The notes: a model not told the origin generated them from the sequence alone. Numbered from the stretch's first letter, positions 8,073 through 17,800 are shown. The stretch: DNA of 28,084 bases from an uncultured Oscillospiraceae bacterium (GCA_900540305.1 UQFL01000022.1:1-28084), one strand, 5' to 3'. Made by a program: numbers and translations.

Positions 8073-8103
8073 TTTCTCCTTAATCAAAATGAAAAGGAGC
8101 AGA
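8073..8103 (+). promoter_or_regulatory. Hairpin that masks the capsid gene ribosome site
   Basis: The Shine-Dalgarno AAGGAG (8094-8099) of the major capsid gene is perfectly complementary to CTCCTT at 8076-8081, with a 12-base AT-rich loop and up to three more pairs beyond a one-base bulge. In RNA this could hide the ribosome site between scaffold and capsid genes. It may tune capsid translation or may be chance. Confidence 0.4.
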
Positions 8104-8106
8104 AAT

Positions 8107-9354
8107 ATGAATAAGACTTTCGTTAAGGCGGCAAAGAAGCTCAATATCAGACTTTTTGCTGACCCGAATACACAGACAACAGCTTCGTCAGGTCTTACTG
8201 ACGAAATGAAAACCTACTATTCAGATTATCTTATCGACCTCGTTGAGCCGAGACTTGTTCACGACCAGTTTGCGGACAAAAAGGACATTCCCAAGGGTTC
8301 AGGCAAGACAATCGAATTTCGCAAGTATTCACCGCTTGCAAAGGCGCTCACTCCCATTCAGGAAGGCGTTACCCCCAACGGCAACAATCTCAATATGTCA
8401 ACAATCACGGCGGAGATTTATCAGTACGGCGATTATATCACCCTTTCAGATATTCTTCAGCTTGCAGCTATTGACAACAATGTTGTTCAGGCAACAAAGC
8501 TTCTCGGCTCACAGGCAGGCAGAACACTCGATACTATTACCCGTGAAGTTATGGCTGGCGGTACAAATGTAATCATTGCCCCCGATGCCGACACACCGGA
8601 GGAAGATCCCGTTGCAAGACATCTCATCACTGCAAACAACAAGTTTACTCCCGACCTTGCTTTCAAGGCGAAAACACAGCTTGCGGCAATGAATGCTGCG
8701 CCGATTGACGACAGCTATGTTGCTATTATTCACCCCTATGTTTCTTATGACATTATGAGAAACCGCGAGTGGATTGCACTCAAGGATTATGACAACGCAG
8801 ATTATTACAAGGGTGAAATCGGTAAAATCGGAGGACTTCGTTTTGTTGAATCAACAGAGGCAAAGATTTTCCGCGGCGATGACCTTGCAAAGAACAGCAG
8901 AACTCTTACAGTTGACAGTATTTCAGGTTCTGAAATCACTTTCTCCGGCGGTAAAGTTGAGGAAAACGCTCTTGCAGGCAGATTTATTCTTATCGGAGAC
9001 AATAAGTACGAAGTTGCTTCAAATACTTCATCAACAATCACGCTTACAGAAGAGCCCGGCGGCGGTACTGTAAACAATTCTGATACTATCTATCCCGGCG
9101 AGGGCGGAGCAAAAGGCTGCGCAGTATTCGCTGTAACTGTTGTGGGCACAAATGCTTACGCTACAACCTCTCTTGAAGGCGCAGGCCTTGAGCATATCGT
9201 TAAGCCTCTCGGCTCAGGCGGAACATCTGACCCGCTCAACCAGCGCTCAACAGTAGGCTGGAAAGCAACAAAAGCAGCCGAAAGACTTGTTGAGGAATAT
9301 ATGGTTAGAATCGAGTGCGGTTCTGCATATTCCGATAAAGCTAAGGCTAACTGA
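8107..9354 (+). CDS. Major capsid protein, N4-gp56 type, with inserted beta module
   Basis: Major capsid protein of 415 residues. The ATG at 8107 is chosen because AAGGAG lies 7 bases upstream; the ATG at 8089 overlaps that site. The pattern GLTDEMKTYYSDYLID, GKTIEFRKYSPL, PIQEGVTPNG, EIYQYGDYITLSD and AGRTLDTITREVM matches the N4-gp56 major capsid family (HK97 fold). The N-terminus MNKTFVKAAKKLNIRLFADP carries an L27-like motif, so Prp cleavage after F17 is expected. Residues of about 263-332 hold an extra beta-rich module with the core GGKVEENALAGR, which recurs almost unchanged in the tail protein at 12331. The C-terminus returns to typical capsid sequence. Located between scaffold and small structural genes, as expected. 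Confidence 0.85.
   Translation: MNKTFVKAAKKLNIRLFADPNTQTTASSGLTDEMKTYYSDYLIDLVEPRLVHDQFADKKDIPKGSGKTIEFRKYSPLAKALTPIQEGVTPNGNNLNMSTITAEIYQYGDYITLSDILQLAAIDNNVVQATKLLGSQAGRTLDTITREVMAGGTNVIIAPDADTPEEDPVARHLITANNKFTPDLAFKAKTQLAAMNAAPIDDSYVAIIHPYVSYDIMRNREWIALKDYDNADYYKGEIGKIGGLRFVESTEAKIFRGDDLAKNSRTLTVDSISGSEITFSGGKVEENALAGRFILIGDNKYEVASNTSSTITLTEEPGGGTVNNSDTIYPGEGGAKGCAVFAVTVVGTNAYATTSLEGAGLEHIVKPLGSGGTSDPLNQRSTVGWKATKAAERLVEEYMVRIECGSAYSDKAKAN
8946..8975 (+). repeat. 30-base identical repeat inside capsid gene (copy 1)
   Basis: These 30 bases are identical to 13272-13301 and encode the core GGKVEENALA in the same frame. They lie in a longer, similar module of about 70 residues. Confidence 0.9.
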
Positions 9355-9360
9355 TTTAAT

Positions 9361-9382
9361 CGGGGCGGGTTTTCCCGCTCCG
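9361..9382 (+). promoter_or_regulatory. GC-rich hairpin between capsid and next gene, no T-tract
   Basis: A 9-bp stem (9361-9369 with 9374-9382, one G-T pair) around a TTTT loop lies 6 bases after the capsid stop. No T-run follows, so it is not a standard terminator. It could protect the 3' end of capsid mRNA or act as a weak attenuator. Confidence 0.5.
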
Positions 9383-9402
9383 TAATGTAAAGGAGAATTA
9401 AT

Positions 9403-9714
9403 ATGGCTTCAAAAACAACGAAAACTGCTGAAAATGAGGCAGTGCAGAACACACAGGACAAAAAGAAACAGGCTATCGACAGAATGAATGAGCTTGTGCC
9501 GATAAAGCTGTTTAAAGACAATCAGAAGTATAAGGATGATTTGACCGTTACAGTTAACGGAGTTACTTATCAGATACAGCGCGGCGTTCCCGTCGAGGTC
9601 CCCAGATTTGTTGCTGATGTAATTACTCAGTCTGAAAGGCAGGACCAGCACACGGCGAATATGATTGAAAAACTTACCGACGACTTCCGAAGAAAAACTA
9701 AAGCTATCAAATAA
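9403..9714 (+). CDS. Small phage structural protein downstream of capsid
   Basis: 103-residue protein. A Lys/Gln-rich N-terminus leads to VPIKLFKDNQKYKDDLTVTV, followed by NGVTYQIQRGVPVEVPRFVA and a C-terminal helix (ERQDQHTANMIEKLTDDF). The I-x-L-F-K-D-x2-Y-x-D-D and N-G-x2-Y-x-I-x-R-G-x2-V-x-V-P patterns are those of small proteins that follow the capsid gene in many Firmicutes phages; they are probably head-associated, but the exact role is not established. AAAGGAG lies 9 bases before the ATG. It ends just before a strong terminator, closing the scaffold-capsid unit. Confidence 0.65.
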   Translation: MASKTTKTAENEAVQNTQDKKKQAIDRMNELVPIKLFKDNQKYKDDLTVTVNGVTYQIQRGVPVEVPRFVADVITQSERQDQHTANMIEKLTDDFRRKTKAIK

Positions 9715-9716
9715 CA

Positions 9717-9750
9717 AAAGGGACGGACAACGGTAGTCCGTCCCTTTTTT
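9717..9750 (+). terminator. Rho-independent terminator closing the capsid unit
   Basis: A 12-bp perfect stem (9717-9728 with 9736-9747, AAAGGGACGGAC/GTCCGTCCCTTT) closes a 7-base loop and ends in a run of T. It starts right after the small structural gene and just before the connector gene. Confidence 0.93.
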
Positions 9751-9762
9751 CAGAGGTGCAAA

Positions 9763-10137
9763 ATGAAGATTAAAGAAATAATTGAAAGAGTTAACGCCTT
9801 GAAAGACCACGCTTATGACGATGAAACTATAAAATCTTTTATAGAGGACTGCGATAAGCGTATATACAGGGAGATTATTGAAACTCATGAGCAAAAAGAG
9901 CCCGTAAAGCCGTATTTACTGCGGTATCCTCTTGACGCAGACGATGAACTGCTTGCTGATGACGCATACTGCCAGCTTTACACCTTTTACGCTCTTTCAC
10001 AGATAGATATTTTCAATGGCGAAATAGACAGATATACAAACAATATGATTTGCTACAATTCTGCGCTGTCAGATTTTAAAGCATATTACAACAGAACAAA
10101 CAGACCTTTGGGCTCAAAAAGAATTATAACTGATTAA
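9763..10137 (+). CDS. Probable head-tail connector/adaptor protein
   Basis: 124-residue mainly helical protein starting MKIKEIIERVNALKDHAYDD. It contains DDELLADDAYCQLYTFYALSQID, a helix pair with NGEIDRYTNNMICYNSALSDF, and ends GSKRIITD. Size, helical content and the place between capsid and nozzle-like genes match small adaptor proteins (gp6/gp4-like) that bind below the portal. The sequence motif alone does not prove this. GAGGTG lies 6 bases before the ATG. The next gene begins 17 bases after its stop. Confidence 0.55.
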   Translation: MKIKEIIERVNALKDHAYDDETIKSFIEDCDKRIYREIIETHEQKEPVKPYLLRYPLDADDELLADDAYCQLYTFYALSQIDIFNGEIDRYTNNMICYNSALSDFKAYYNRTNRPLGSKRIITD

Positions 10138-10153
10138 AGGCGGTGGCTTTGCT

Positions 10154-12331
10154 ATGTCTTCGTATTTACCACAATTAAACCAAACCTCTAAATCTCAGAT
10201 AATTCAGCAGGAATTTAGAGGTTATAACCATAACGACTATACAGACGACAACGAATTTTACGATGAAAAAAATATGACCTGCAACAGCTATCCTTATGCC
10301 TCGCCGAGACTGCTCAGAGGGGAATTTCTTGATAAAAACTCTAACGCTTTCGGCACTTATACATATAAAAACGGCAGCAAGGTTAAATGCAACGGTATTG
10401 CTTCAAAACAGGGCTTTTGCTTTGTTGAGGGCAACAGATTTTATTACAAAAGCAACGACGACAATATTTATCACGATATAGGCGAGGTTGATGATGGCGA
10501 AAAACAGTTTGTGTCCCTCGGCGCATATATCCTGATATTTCCAGATAAAAAATATTTCAACTCAGTTATGTATCTTCATTATGACGATGAGGAATGGCTT
10601 GAGGCGCACGGGTTAGAAAAGAGCGCCTACTTCGGAAGCCTTGAAGCTGATAAAACATTTGCAGGGCTCGGTGTACGCCTTAATATGTGCAATGTTTACG
10701 GCGAAGATTATGAGTTCGACTATATTCAGGAGAATATGCCTGACATTGATGAGGACAAGGTTACAAACGGAGCAATGTGGCTTGATATTTCCTCATCCCC
10801 CGCAAAAATGATGCAGTACAGCGAAATATACAGCGGGTGGCTTGAGATAACATCAAATTATATTAAGATTACCGTTAATTCAGATATAACGACAGACTTC
10901 AAAAACTGGGACGGTATAACGCTCAGCGGTTTTCCTGATTCACTTGCAGATTTTAACAGCGCTTCAGTCTTATATATAACCGGCAAAAACGATGACGGCA
11001 CTTCCTATTTTGTTGTGCCGGGAATATTAAAACCGCAGACGGTGATAGCGGACAATATTATTTACGATGCTTCTGAAAACAATAAATCAAACTCGATTTA
11101 TTATTACTACACGCTTTATCACAAAACTATCACACAGACGGATGAAAACGGCAAAAAGAAAGTAACTAACAGTTATTACAGTGACGCTGAGTACCAAAAC
11201 TGCGTGTATTCGTACACCGAGGAAGAACCGGAATTCGGGGAATCGGTATCAGAAGAAACGACTGAAGAAACTCTCACAAAGCCGAGCGTTTCAATGCAGC
11301 GAAAAGTGCCCGATATGGATTATATTGCCGAGCTTGATAACAGGCTTTGGGGCTGCTCAAATGAAAACCACGAGATATACGCAAGCAAGCCGGGCGACCC
11401 GTTTAACTTCAACTATTTTTTAGGTGGGGCAAGCGATTCTTATGTTTTGACTGTGGGAAGTGATGGAGATTTCACGGGCTGTATTGCTCATTTGGGATAT
11501 ATGCTTTTTTTCAAGGAAAACATAATCCATAAAATCTACGGCACTAAGCCAAGCAATTTCCAGCTTACAAGCGTGGCTGTAAGAGGCGTTGAAAAAGGCA
11601 GCAGTAAAAGTCTTTGCATAGTTAACGAAACTCTTTTTTACAAGAGCGAAACGGGAATTATGATGTATCAGGGCTCGCTGCCTGAATGTATAAGCGATGA
11701 GCTTGGAAATGAAAGATATTTTAATGCGGTGGCGGGTGCCTGCTCCAATAAATATTATATCTCTATGCAGGACGCAGTCGGAGAATGGCACTTGTTTTCT
11801 TATGATACGGCTTTCGGTTTATGGCACAAAGAGGATAATACAAGATTTATATTTACCCTTACTCTTCCCGATAATCTCTACTATATAGACGGCAATTACT
11901 GTATGAAGAGTATTTTAAACTCAAATGACAGCTTTACGGTGAAAAGGCTTGTTTCACCCGGAGATTTGCAGGGCGGAAGTGCTGAATATGAGGAAATCGA
12001 ATATCACATAATTCCCGAAAAGCAGTTTGAGTGGTTTATGGAGACCGGTGATTTGTATTCGGGAAGCATTGACAGCAAATACATTTCTAAGCTCAGGCTT
12101 ATGCTTGCTGTAAGCAAAAACACTCATATTGATATTTATATCAAATATGACAATGAGCAGTGGAAATGGATTTGTTCAAAAAGCTACCGCTATACGGGAA
12201 CAAACAGGGATACGCACAATATTCCGATAATGACAAGGCGAAGCAAGCGAATGAAAATTAAAATCACAGGTTCAGGCGCTTGTCTTATTCAAGCGATTGC
12301 TATGAGCGTTGAGCAGGGGAGTGAATTATAA
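10154..12331 (+). CDS. P22 gp10 / T7 gp12-like tail nozzle (DNA-stabilisation) protein
   Basis: 725-residue beta-rich protein. The N-terminus FRGYNHNDYTDDNEFYDEKN followed by YPYASPRLLRGEF is a common opening of phage proteins that sit under the connector. The centre has AELDNRLWGCSNENHEIYAS then KPGDPFNFNYF at about residues 390-420, a hallmark of beta-propeller nozzle or packaged-DNA stabilisation proteins (P22 gp10-like). Blade-like repeats follow (GYMLFFKENIIHKIYG, ETLFYKSETGIMMYQG, NLYYIDGNYCMKS). It probably plugs the portal channel and keeps DNA in the head. AAAGGCGGTGG precedes the ATG. The stop overlaps the next start (TAATG). It supports a short-tailed virion; the exact counterpart is inferred. 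Confidence 0.72.
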   Translation: MSSYLPQLNQTSKSQIIQQEFRGYNHNDYTDDNEFYDEKNMTCNSYPYASPRLLRGEFLDKNSNAFGTYTYKNGSKVKCNGIASKQGFCFVEGNRFYYKSNDDNIYHDIGEVDDGEKQFVSLGAYILIFPDKKYFNSVMYLHYDDEEWLEAHGLEKSAYFGSLEADKTFAGLGVRLNMCNVYGEDYEFDYIQENMPDIDEDKVTNGAMWLDISSSPAKMMQYSEIYSGWLEITSNYIKITVNSDITTDFKNWDGITLSGFPDSLADFNSASVLYITGKNDDGTSYFVVPGILKPQTVIADNIIYDASENNKSNSIYYYYTLYHKTITQTDENGKKKVTNSYYSDAEYQNCVYSYTEEEPEFGESVSEETTEETLTKPSVSMQRKVPDMDYIAELDNRLWGCSNENHEIYASKPGDPFNFNYFLGGASDSYVLTVGSDGDFTGCIAHLGYMLFFKENIIHKIYGTKPSNFQLTSVAVRGVEKGSSKSLCIVNETLFYKSETGIMMYQGSLPECISDELGNERYFNAVAGACSNKYYISMQDAVGEWHLFSYDTAFGLWHKEDNTRFIFTLTLPDNLYYIDGNYCMKSILNSNDSFTVKRLVSPGDLQGGSAEYEEIEYHIIPEKQFEWFMETGDLYSGSIDSKYISKLRLMLAVSKNTHIDIYIKYDNEQWKWICSKSYRYTGTNRDTHNIPIMTRRSKRMKIKITGSGACLIQAIAMSVEQGSEL

Positions 12332-13716
12332 TGGCTGATTTGATTAACTTTACGCTTCCGGAACTGAACGGAGAGATAGACGAAAAAACAATAAAACAAA
12401 TAAAAAATTATCTTTATCAGTTAACAGAGCAGATGAAATTCTATCTCAATAATATTGATTCAGATAATTTTACTCAGGACTATACACGAAAGCTCAGTGA
12501 AATGATAACGGAAGCGAGCACAAATGCAGATAATGCCTATACTAAACAGCTTATAGACCGTTACCGTAGGCAGTTTCAGAAAGAGCTTGAATACAGCGCC
12601 GAGCTTATTACGGGAAACAAGGGCGGTTATATAGTTCTTCACGATTCAGACGGAGATACTTTTCCCGATGAAATACTGATTATGGATACAAGTGATATTG
12701 CTACCGCCCAGAAAATTTGGCGTTGGAATAAAAACGGTTTGATGTTTCAAAACAAAGCAACGGGCGCTGCAGCCGAAGTTGCTCTGACTATGGAGGGCAA
12801 AATCAATGCTAATATGATTACAACAGGGGTTTTGCAGGGCATTCGTATTGAAGCGGCTGAGGGAAGTATCGGCGGCTGGGACATTACGGAAGACGGAATA
12901 AAAACGAAATGGACAATGCCTTCGCCTGACGGCAGTACGCAGGTAAATTACACTTTGTCCCTAAACGCAGAAAATAATTCAAGTGATAATGTGATTGAGC
13001 TTACTGACGGCACAAACCGTTATCCGTTCAGAATTAAAAGAGACGGTACGGCTGATTTTGGTGATTTGGGAGTTAATAACATTACCGTTGCAGGAGATTT
13101 CACCTGCCTTGGAAATATGAATTTTGCATATTCAGGCAGATTGATTTGGAGCGGAGCTTACTATATGAATCAAAATCAGAGGATAAATCTGAAAGCTCCT
13201 GATTTAGCAAGCGACAGTCACATTCTTTATGTCAACGGCGATTTTGAACAAACAGCCATTATAAATTTTGACGGCGGTAAAGTTGAGGAAAACGCTCTTG
13301 CCGGACGCACGGTAGTAATAAATAACGAAAATTATATCGTCAATTCAAATACCGCTTCAAGCATTACCTTGAACGAAAAAATAACCGTTTCTGACAATAC
13401 TGAAATACAGCCTGATGACGGCTCTTATTTGTTAAGCAATCAAATGTTCGGATTGGCGCTCGTTTTCGCTCTTTATGAAAGCGGAAGTGTTATAAAAAAC
13501 TTTTATCATGTTGAATATTTTCATAAATGTATGATTTACAACACGGTTAACTATGTTATGACAAACCACGCTTTCTCAAGGTGGTCAAGTAAAATTCTAA
13601 CAATAACTAATGACCAGATTATCGGAAATGAAAATAATCAGAAAGATACTACAACAGTAGGCGGTATTACTTACAACAATATGCAGTGGGTGTTGACAGC
13701 CGTATACGGAATATAA
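12331..13716 (+). CDS. Tail-tip/fibre protein with Gp58-like region and shared beta module
   Basis: 461-residue tail protein. The N-terminus (LPELNGEIDEKTIKQIKNYL then YQLTEQMKFYL) is a helical lead-in typical of Firmicutes tail proteins. Residues of about 95-190 match a motif usually found in siphophage tail-tip or prophage endopeptidase-tail proteins: GGYIVLHD, EILIMDTSD, A-x-K-I-W-R-W-N, ALTMEGKINANMITTGVL and a GGWDI segment. Residues of about 300-370 hold a beta module with GGKVEENALAGR, nearly identical to the one inside the major capsid protein. The C-terminus (VGGITYNNMQWVLTAVYGI) looks like a fibre end. It overlaps the upstream stop by one base. Likely part of the tail tip or spike. 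The host-binding role is an inference. Confidence 0.65.
   Translation: MADLINFTLPELNGEIDEKTIKQIKNYLYQLTEQMKFYLNNIDSDNFTQDYTRKLSEMITEASTNADNAYTKQLIDRYRRQFQKELEYSAELITGNKGGYIVLHDSDGDTFPDEILIMDTSDIATAQKIWRWNKNGLMFQNKATGAAAEVALTMEGKINANMITTGVLQGIRIEAAEGSIGGWDITEDGIKTKWTMPSPDGSTQVNYTLSLNAENNSSDNVIELTDGTNRYPFRIKRDGTADFGDLGVNNITVAGDFTCLGNMNFAYSGRLIWSGAYYMNQNQRINLKAPDLASDSHILYVNGDFEQTAIINFDGGKVEENALAGRTVVINNENYIVNSNTASSITLNEKITVSDNTEIQPDDGSYLLSNQMFGLALVFALYESGSVIKNFYHVEYFHKCMIYNTVNYVMTNHAFSRWSSKILTITNDQIIGNENNQKDTTTVGGITYNNMQWVLTAVYGI
13272..13301 (+). repeat. 30-base identical repeat inside tail protein gene (copy 2)
   Basis: Second copy of the repeat at 8946-8975, in the same reading frame relation. 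Similarity continues at protein level for about 30 residues downstream (N-x-Y-x-V-x-SNT-x-S-x-ITL-x-E). Confidence 0.9.
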
Positions 13717-13730
13717 AAGGGGGAAATATT

Positions 13731-14855
13731 ATGGCAACAAGCGCACAAAAAAATGTAATAAACAAAACCGAAGATTTAATGGACGAGTATAAAAATAAAA
13801 GCGGCAGTTCTTTAAACAAATATAATGCGGCATATGATTCATACAAAAACTTGGTTAATCAGGGATATAAACCAAGCTCTAAGGTGAACAATTATGAGGC
13901 ACAGCGCAATGAAGCTTTGAAAAGAGCTGAGGCAATGGGTGAGTTCAGCTATGACAGCCAGTATAAAGATAAAATAGAGGGACTTTTGGACAGTGCGGAA
14001 AATATGAAATTCAATTTCAATTACAGCTTAACTGACGACCCTGCTTATCAGACTTACAGAGATGAATATGTCCATAACGGACAAATGGCAGCGCAAAACG
14101 CTGCTGCTGAAGCTGCCGCTCAGACGGGAGGCTATGGCTCAACGGCGGCTTCTTCGGCGTCACAGCAGGCATATAACGAATCACTCACACAGCTTAACAG
14201 CGTTGTTCCAGAACTTTACGATTCTGCATATCAAAAGCAGTGGAATGAATTTTCATTTGAGAGAGATACTCTTCAACAGCTCGCAAGCGCATATCAGTCA
14301 CTTGATCAGCAGGGATACGAGCAGGCACTTGCCACTTGGCAAAATAATTTCAACCAGTACATTACACTTGCTCAGCAATATAATTCCGCTTATCAGTATC
14401 TTGACAGCGCAGAAAGACAGCAGTACGAAACAAAGCTTGACGGTTACTATAATATGCTTGTAAGTGCACAGCAGCAGTATTCAACCGATGTCGGAGCTTA
14501 TCTTGATGCAGTAGGTGCTTGGTCAGGTGCAGTAACAGACGCGGCTAACTATGATTTAAATGCCGCTCAGCTTGCTGAAACCAAACGACATAACAAAGCA
14601 ACTGAAGCAGCGGCAAAAGCTTCAACTAAGTCTTCAAAAAGTGTAAAGTCATATGCAAACTCTGAAAAAGTATCAGATTTTACAAAAACAGTTTTGACAT
14701 CAAGCGAGTTTTCTAAAAACAGAAAAAAAGGTTTTTATGGTAATTATTCAAGTTATAACGATTATGTAGCCACTATGATAAATAACTGGCTTGATTTGAA
14801 TAAAATAACGACTGCCGATGCAGCTTATCTAATGGATTATTACAATTTAAACTAA
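13731..14855 (+). CDS. Probable internal virion / ejection protein
   Basis: 374-residue Ala-, Gln- and Tyr-rich helical protein. The start at ATG 13731 follows AAAGGGGG by 7 bases; a longer frame from 13686 lies within the upstream gene. The central block DDPAYQTYRDEYVHNGQMAA, then Ala-rich sequence with TGGYGSTAASSASQQAYNES and VVPELYDSAYQKQW, is a pattern I associate with phage internal or ejection proteins just upstream of giant virion proteins. A Ser/Lys-rich linker (KASTKSSKSVKSYA) precedes a small C-terminal domain ending AAYLMDYYNLN. No membrane helix is evident. Position before the giant gene suggests the two products are ejected together. Function is inferred from composition and context. 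Confidence 0.55.
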   Translation: MATSAQKNVINKTEDLMDEYKNKSGSSLNKYNAAYDSYKNLVNQGYKPSSKVNNYEAQRNEALKRAEAMGEFSYDSQYKDKIEGLLDSAENMKFNFNYSLTDDPAYQTYRDEYVHNGQMAAQNAAAEAAAQTGGYGSTAASSASQQAYNESLTQLNSVVPELYDSAYQKQWNEFSFERDTLQQLASAYQSLDQQGYEQALATWQNNFNQYITLAQQYNSAYQYLDSAERQQYETKLDGYYNMLVSAQQQYSTDVGAYLDAVGAWSGAVTDAANYDLNAAQLAETKRHNKATEAAAKASTKSSKSVKSYANSEKVSDFTKTVLTSSEFSKNRKKGFYGNYSSYNDYVATMINNWLDLNKITTADAAYLMDYYNLN

Positions 14856-14877
14856 TTGAAACTCAAGGTGATTTATT

Positions 14878-17800
14878 ATGACTTATGAACAGAAAATCAA
14901 AGATTTGAAAAAAAGAATAAATTCTGATGAATATGAAGAAAATTCAGAATACTTGGTTTCTCAGTCAAGTGTAGATAGTGTTAGAGAAAGACTCGCAGCT
15001 GTTCGTAAAAAGTATTCAGAAGAAACTAAGACGAAAAATAAAAATTTGTCAGCAAGTAATCAAACGGCTCAAACAGCTACAAAGTCTACAACAGATAATT
15101 CACAAAACCAGCAGAAAGACTACACACTCACAGCTAAAAATTATGAGCAGCAAAAAGAAGAGCTCAAACAGGAAAAGAAAGACGCCTGGGATAATCGTGT
15201 TACAACTTGGTTCAAAAAAGTGGGCACTCAGCTCAATCCCTATGCTACCGACAGCGAAAAAGAATTAGCAGATACAAATTATGATACTGCTAAGGAAACA
15301 CATAAAACATTAGCTGATGATTATGATACCCTGAAAGAAAATAAATGGACCAGTACACAAGAGGAAAACGCAAAAATTATCGCTTCAAGCCCTGAGATTC
15401 AGGAGCTTGTTGAACAAGCCCGCAATGCGAAAATTATTGCAGATGCATCGCAGTCAAACGCCAATTATTACCAGTCTTTTTCTGATACTGGCAGTGTTGC
15501 TAATAATCTTGCCACCCAGCAACAACAAAAAGAGTACCAGTCTGCCTATAATACATACAGTTCTCTTATAAACGAAATAAATGCGCTTGGTTATGACGGA
15601 GAAAGTCTTGTGGATACATACACAAGGCAAAAAAACCTTGAGGAAACTGAACAGTTTGAGGAAGAGATTTCAAAGTTTTCCGATGAACATCCTGTTTTGG
15701 CATCAGGCACTTATGTGGCTTTAAATTCTGCTCAAACTTCGGCATTACCGTCAATGATCGAAAACGGTATAAATGCACTTATTAATGATGAGTATATACC
15801 TATTGATGTTAACTCAGGTGAATTCGGTGCAACTAATATAAGAGATACGATTGCTGAAACTACATCTTCTAATATAGAAGATTATGTCAAATCAAAAACT
15901 GATAATGATTTTTTGGCAAATGCGTCAAGCTTCCTTTATCAGACTGGACTTTCAATGGGTGATTTTGTATCACTTGCTGCACTCCCTAAATCAGCTTCTT
16001 TAGCGATTATGGGTTCAAGTGCTGCTGCAAGCACAGCTAAAGATGCCACAGAGCGTGGATTATCTGCGGATAATGCTTTGGCAACTGCAACTGCTGCTGC
16101 CGCTGCCGAAATATTCTTTGAAAAATACAGCCTTGAAGGATTGCAGGCACTTAAAGCTACAGGAAAAGGCGGAATAAAAAATGCTGTCAAAGATGTTTTG
16201 AAACAGAGTTTTACGGAAGGTTCGGAAGAATTCTTTACGGATGTAAGTAATGCTATTTCTGACCAAATAATAAACGGTGATGATTCTGCTTTGTCTCAGC
16301 AGTATCAGAGGCTAATTGACGACAAAATATCTCCTGAAGAGGCTAAAAAGCAGGTGGCTACTGATTTTGCAAAGCAAATAGGGTTGTCGTTTTTAGGCGG
16401 TGCAATTTCAGGCGGTGTTTTGGGAAGCGGAGCGTCAGCAGTGAGAAATGCGGAGATCAACTCTTCTTACCGTTCTGAGGGAAATGCTATTAAAAATATG
16501 GGTGATGAAGCAGTTAATGCCGTTATCAACGAAGGTCTTTCGCAAAATGCTGCTTCACCGGCATACAAGGCAGCAGCTGAGCTAATTGCAAACAGCGAAA
16601 TTGACAGCCATACAGGGGATATAGTTGACAGCAGCAGGCTTTCAAGCAGAAAGCTCGGCCAGCTTCAGGAAATGAATGTTAAAGCCAATGATGTTGCACG
16701 ATTCACCGAGGCAGTGGCTAATGAAGATAATGCAAACAGCCTTGTAAAAACCTTTGAAAAAATTACTGAAGGAAAAAATATATCCTCAAAAGCTGCAAAT
16801 GAAATTCTCAATAACGAGGCGGCAAGGACCGCTCTTTCCGAGCTTACAGATATAGATACTTTAACAGATTCCTATGACGGCAAGAATCTGCTTGATGAAA
16901 CTTCAAATATATACCGTGCATCATCAGCAAATACATTTTCTTCTGCTGTGTCGCCATTTAGCAGTGAACGAGCAAGACGCTACATAAATAAAAATCTGTC
17001 TCTTCGCAATACAGACAGCAGTTCGCTTGATGCGGAAAGTGCACCTGCTTCTTATGGCAATGACACAGTTAATAAAAACATTACATATTCGGACAGAAGC
17101 TCTGATACCGTAACGGGAATTAACAGAGTTGAAAAAGGGCATGTTTATCTCAATACCTCAAGCGGAAAAGTTGTTGAAGCGCAGGATGTTGATTTTGAGG
17201 ATAAAAGCGCATCTGACTTGTATAACAGTGCAAAGGCTTATGATTCGCAGACGGCAAAAGCTTATGTTTTTGGTTATAGGGATAACGGTTACAGCGGAAA
17301 TGTGTATGATTACAATACCGGTTTCAATACAGTATATCGTGCGCAGACAAAGGGCTATTCTTTTGAAGACGCCTACAACCTTGCCAAAGAGGAAAGCAAT
17401 ATAACACGGCTTCAGGCACAGCTTGCATACAATGCGGCGAAAAATGCCACTGCTCATCCTAAAAAAAGCGTCAACTTAAAAAACGGTAATAATTCTGAAG
17501 TAAATTCACAGTCTTCTAATATGGGCACTGAAAGCCTTTCTAAAGAAGTTAATAAGTCAAAGGCTGATAAGTTTAATAAAGTACTTCACGCAAAGAAAAA
17601 GCCCGGAGCAACTATTGTTTCCGAAAAGCCAACGAAATCACAGAGAGCAGAGGCGGAATTGATAGGTGAGCTTGCAAAGAGCGTAGGAAGAGAAGTTATT
17701 GTTGTTGACGATACTGAAGAGCTCGGTTATGCTCCTGCAAACGGTATGTATCTAAACGGAAAAATAGTACTTCCTCTCAATAATACAGGCGGAATGATGT

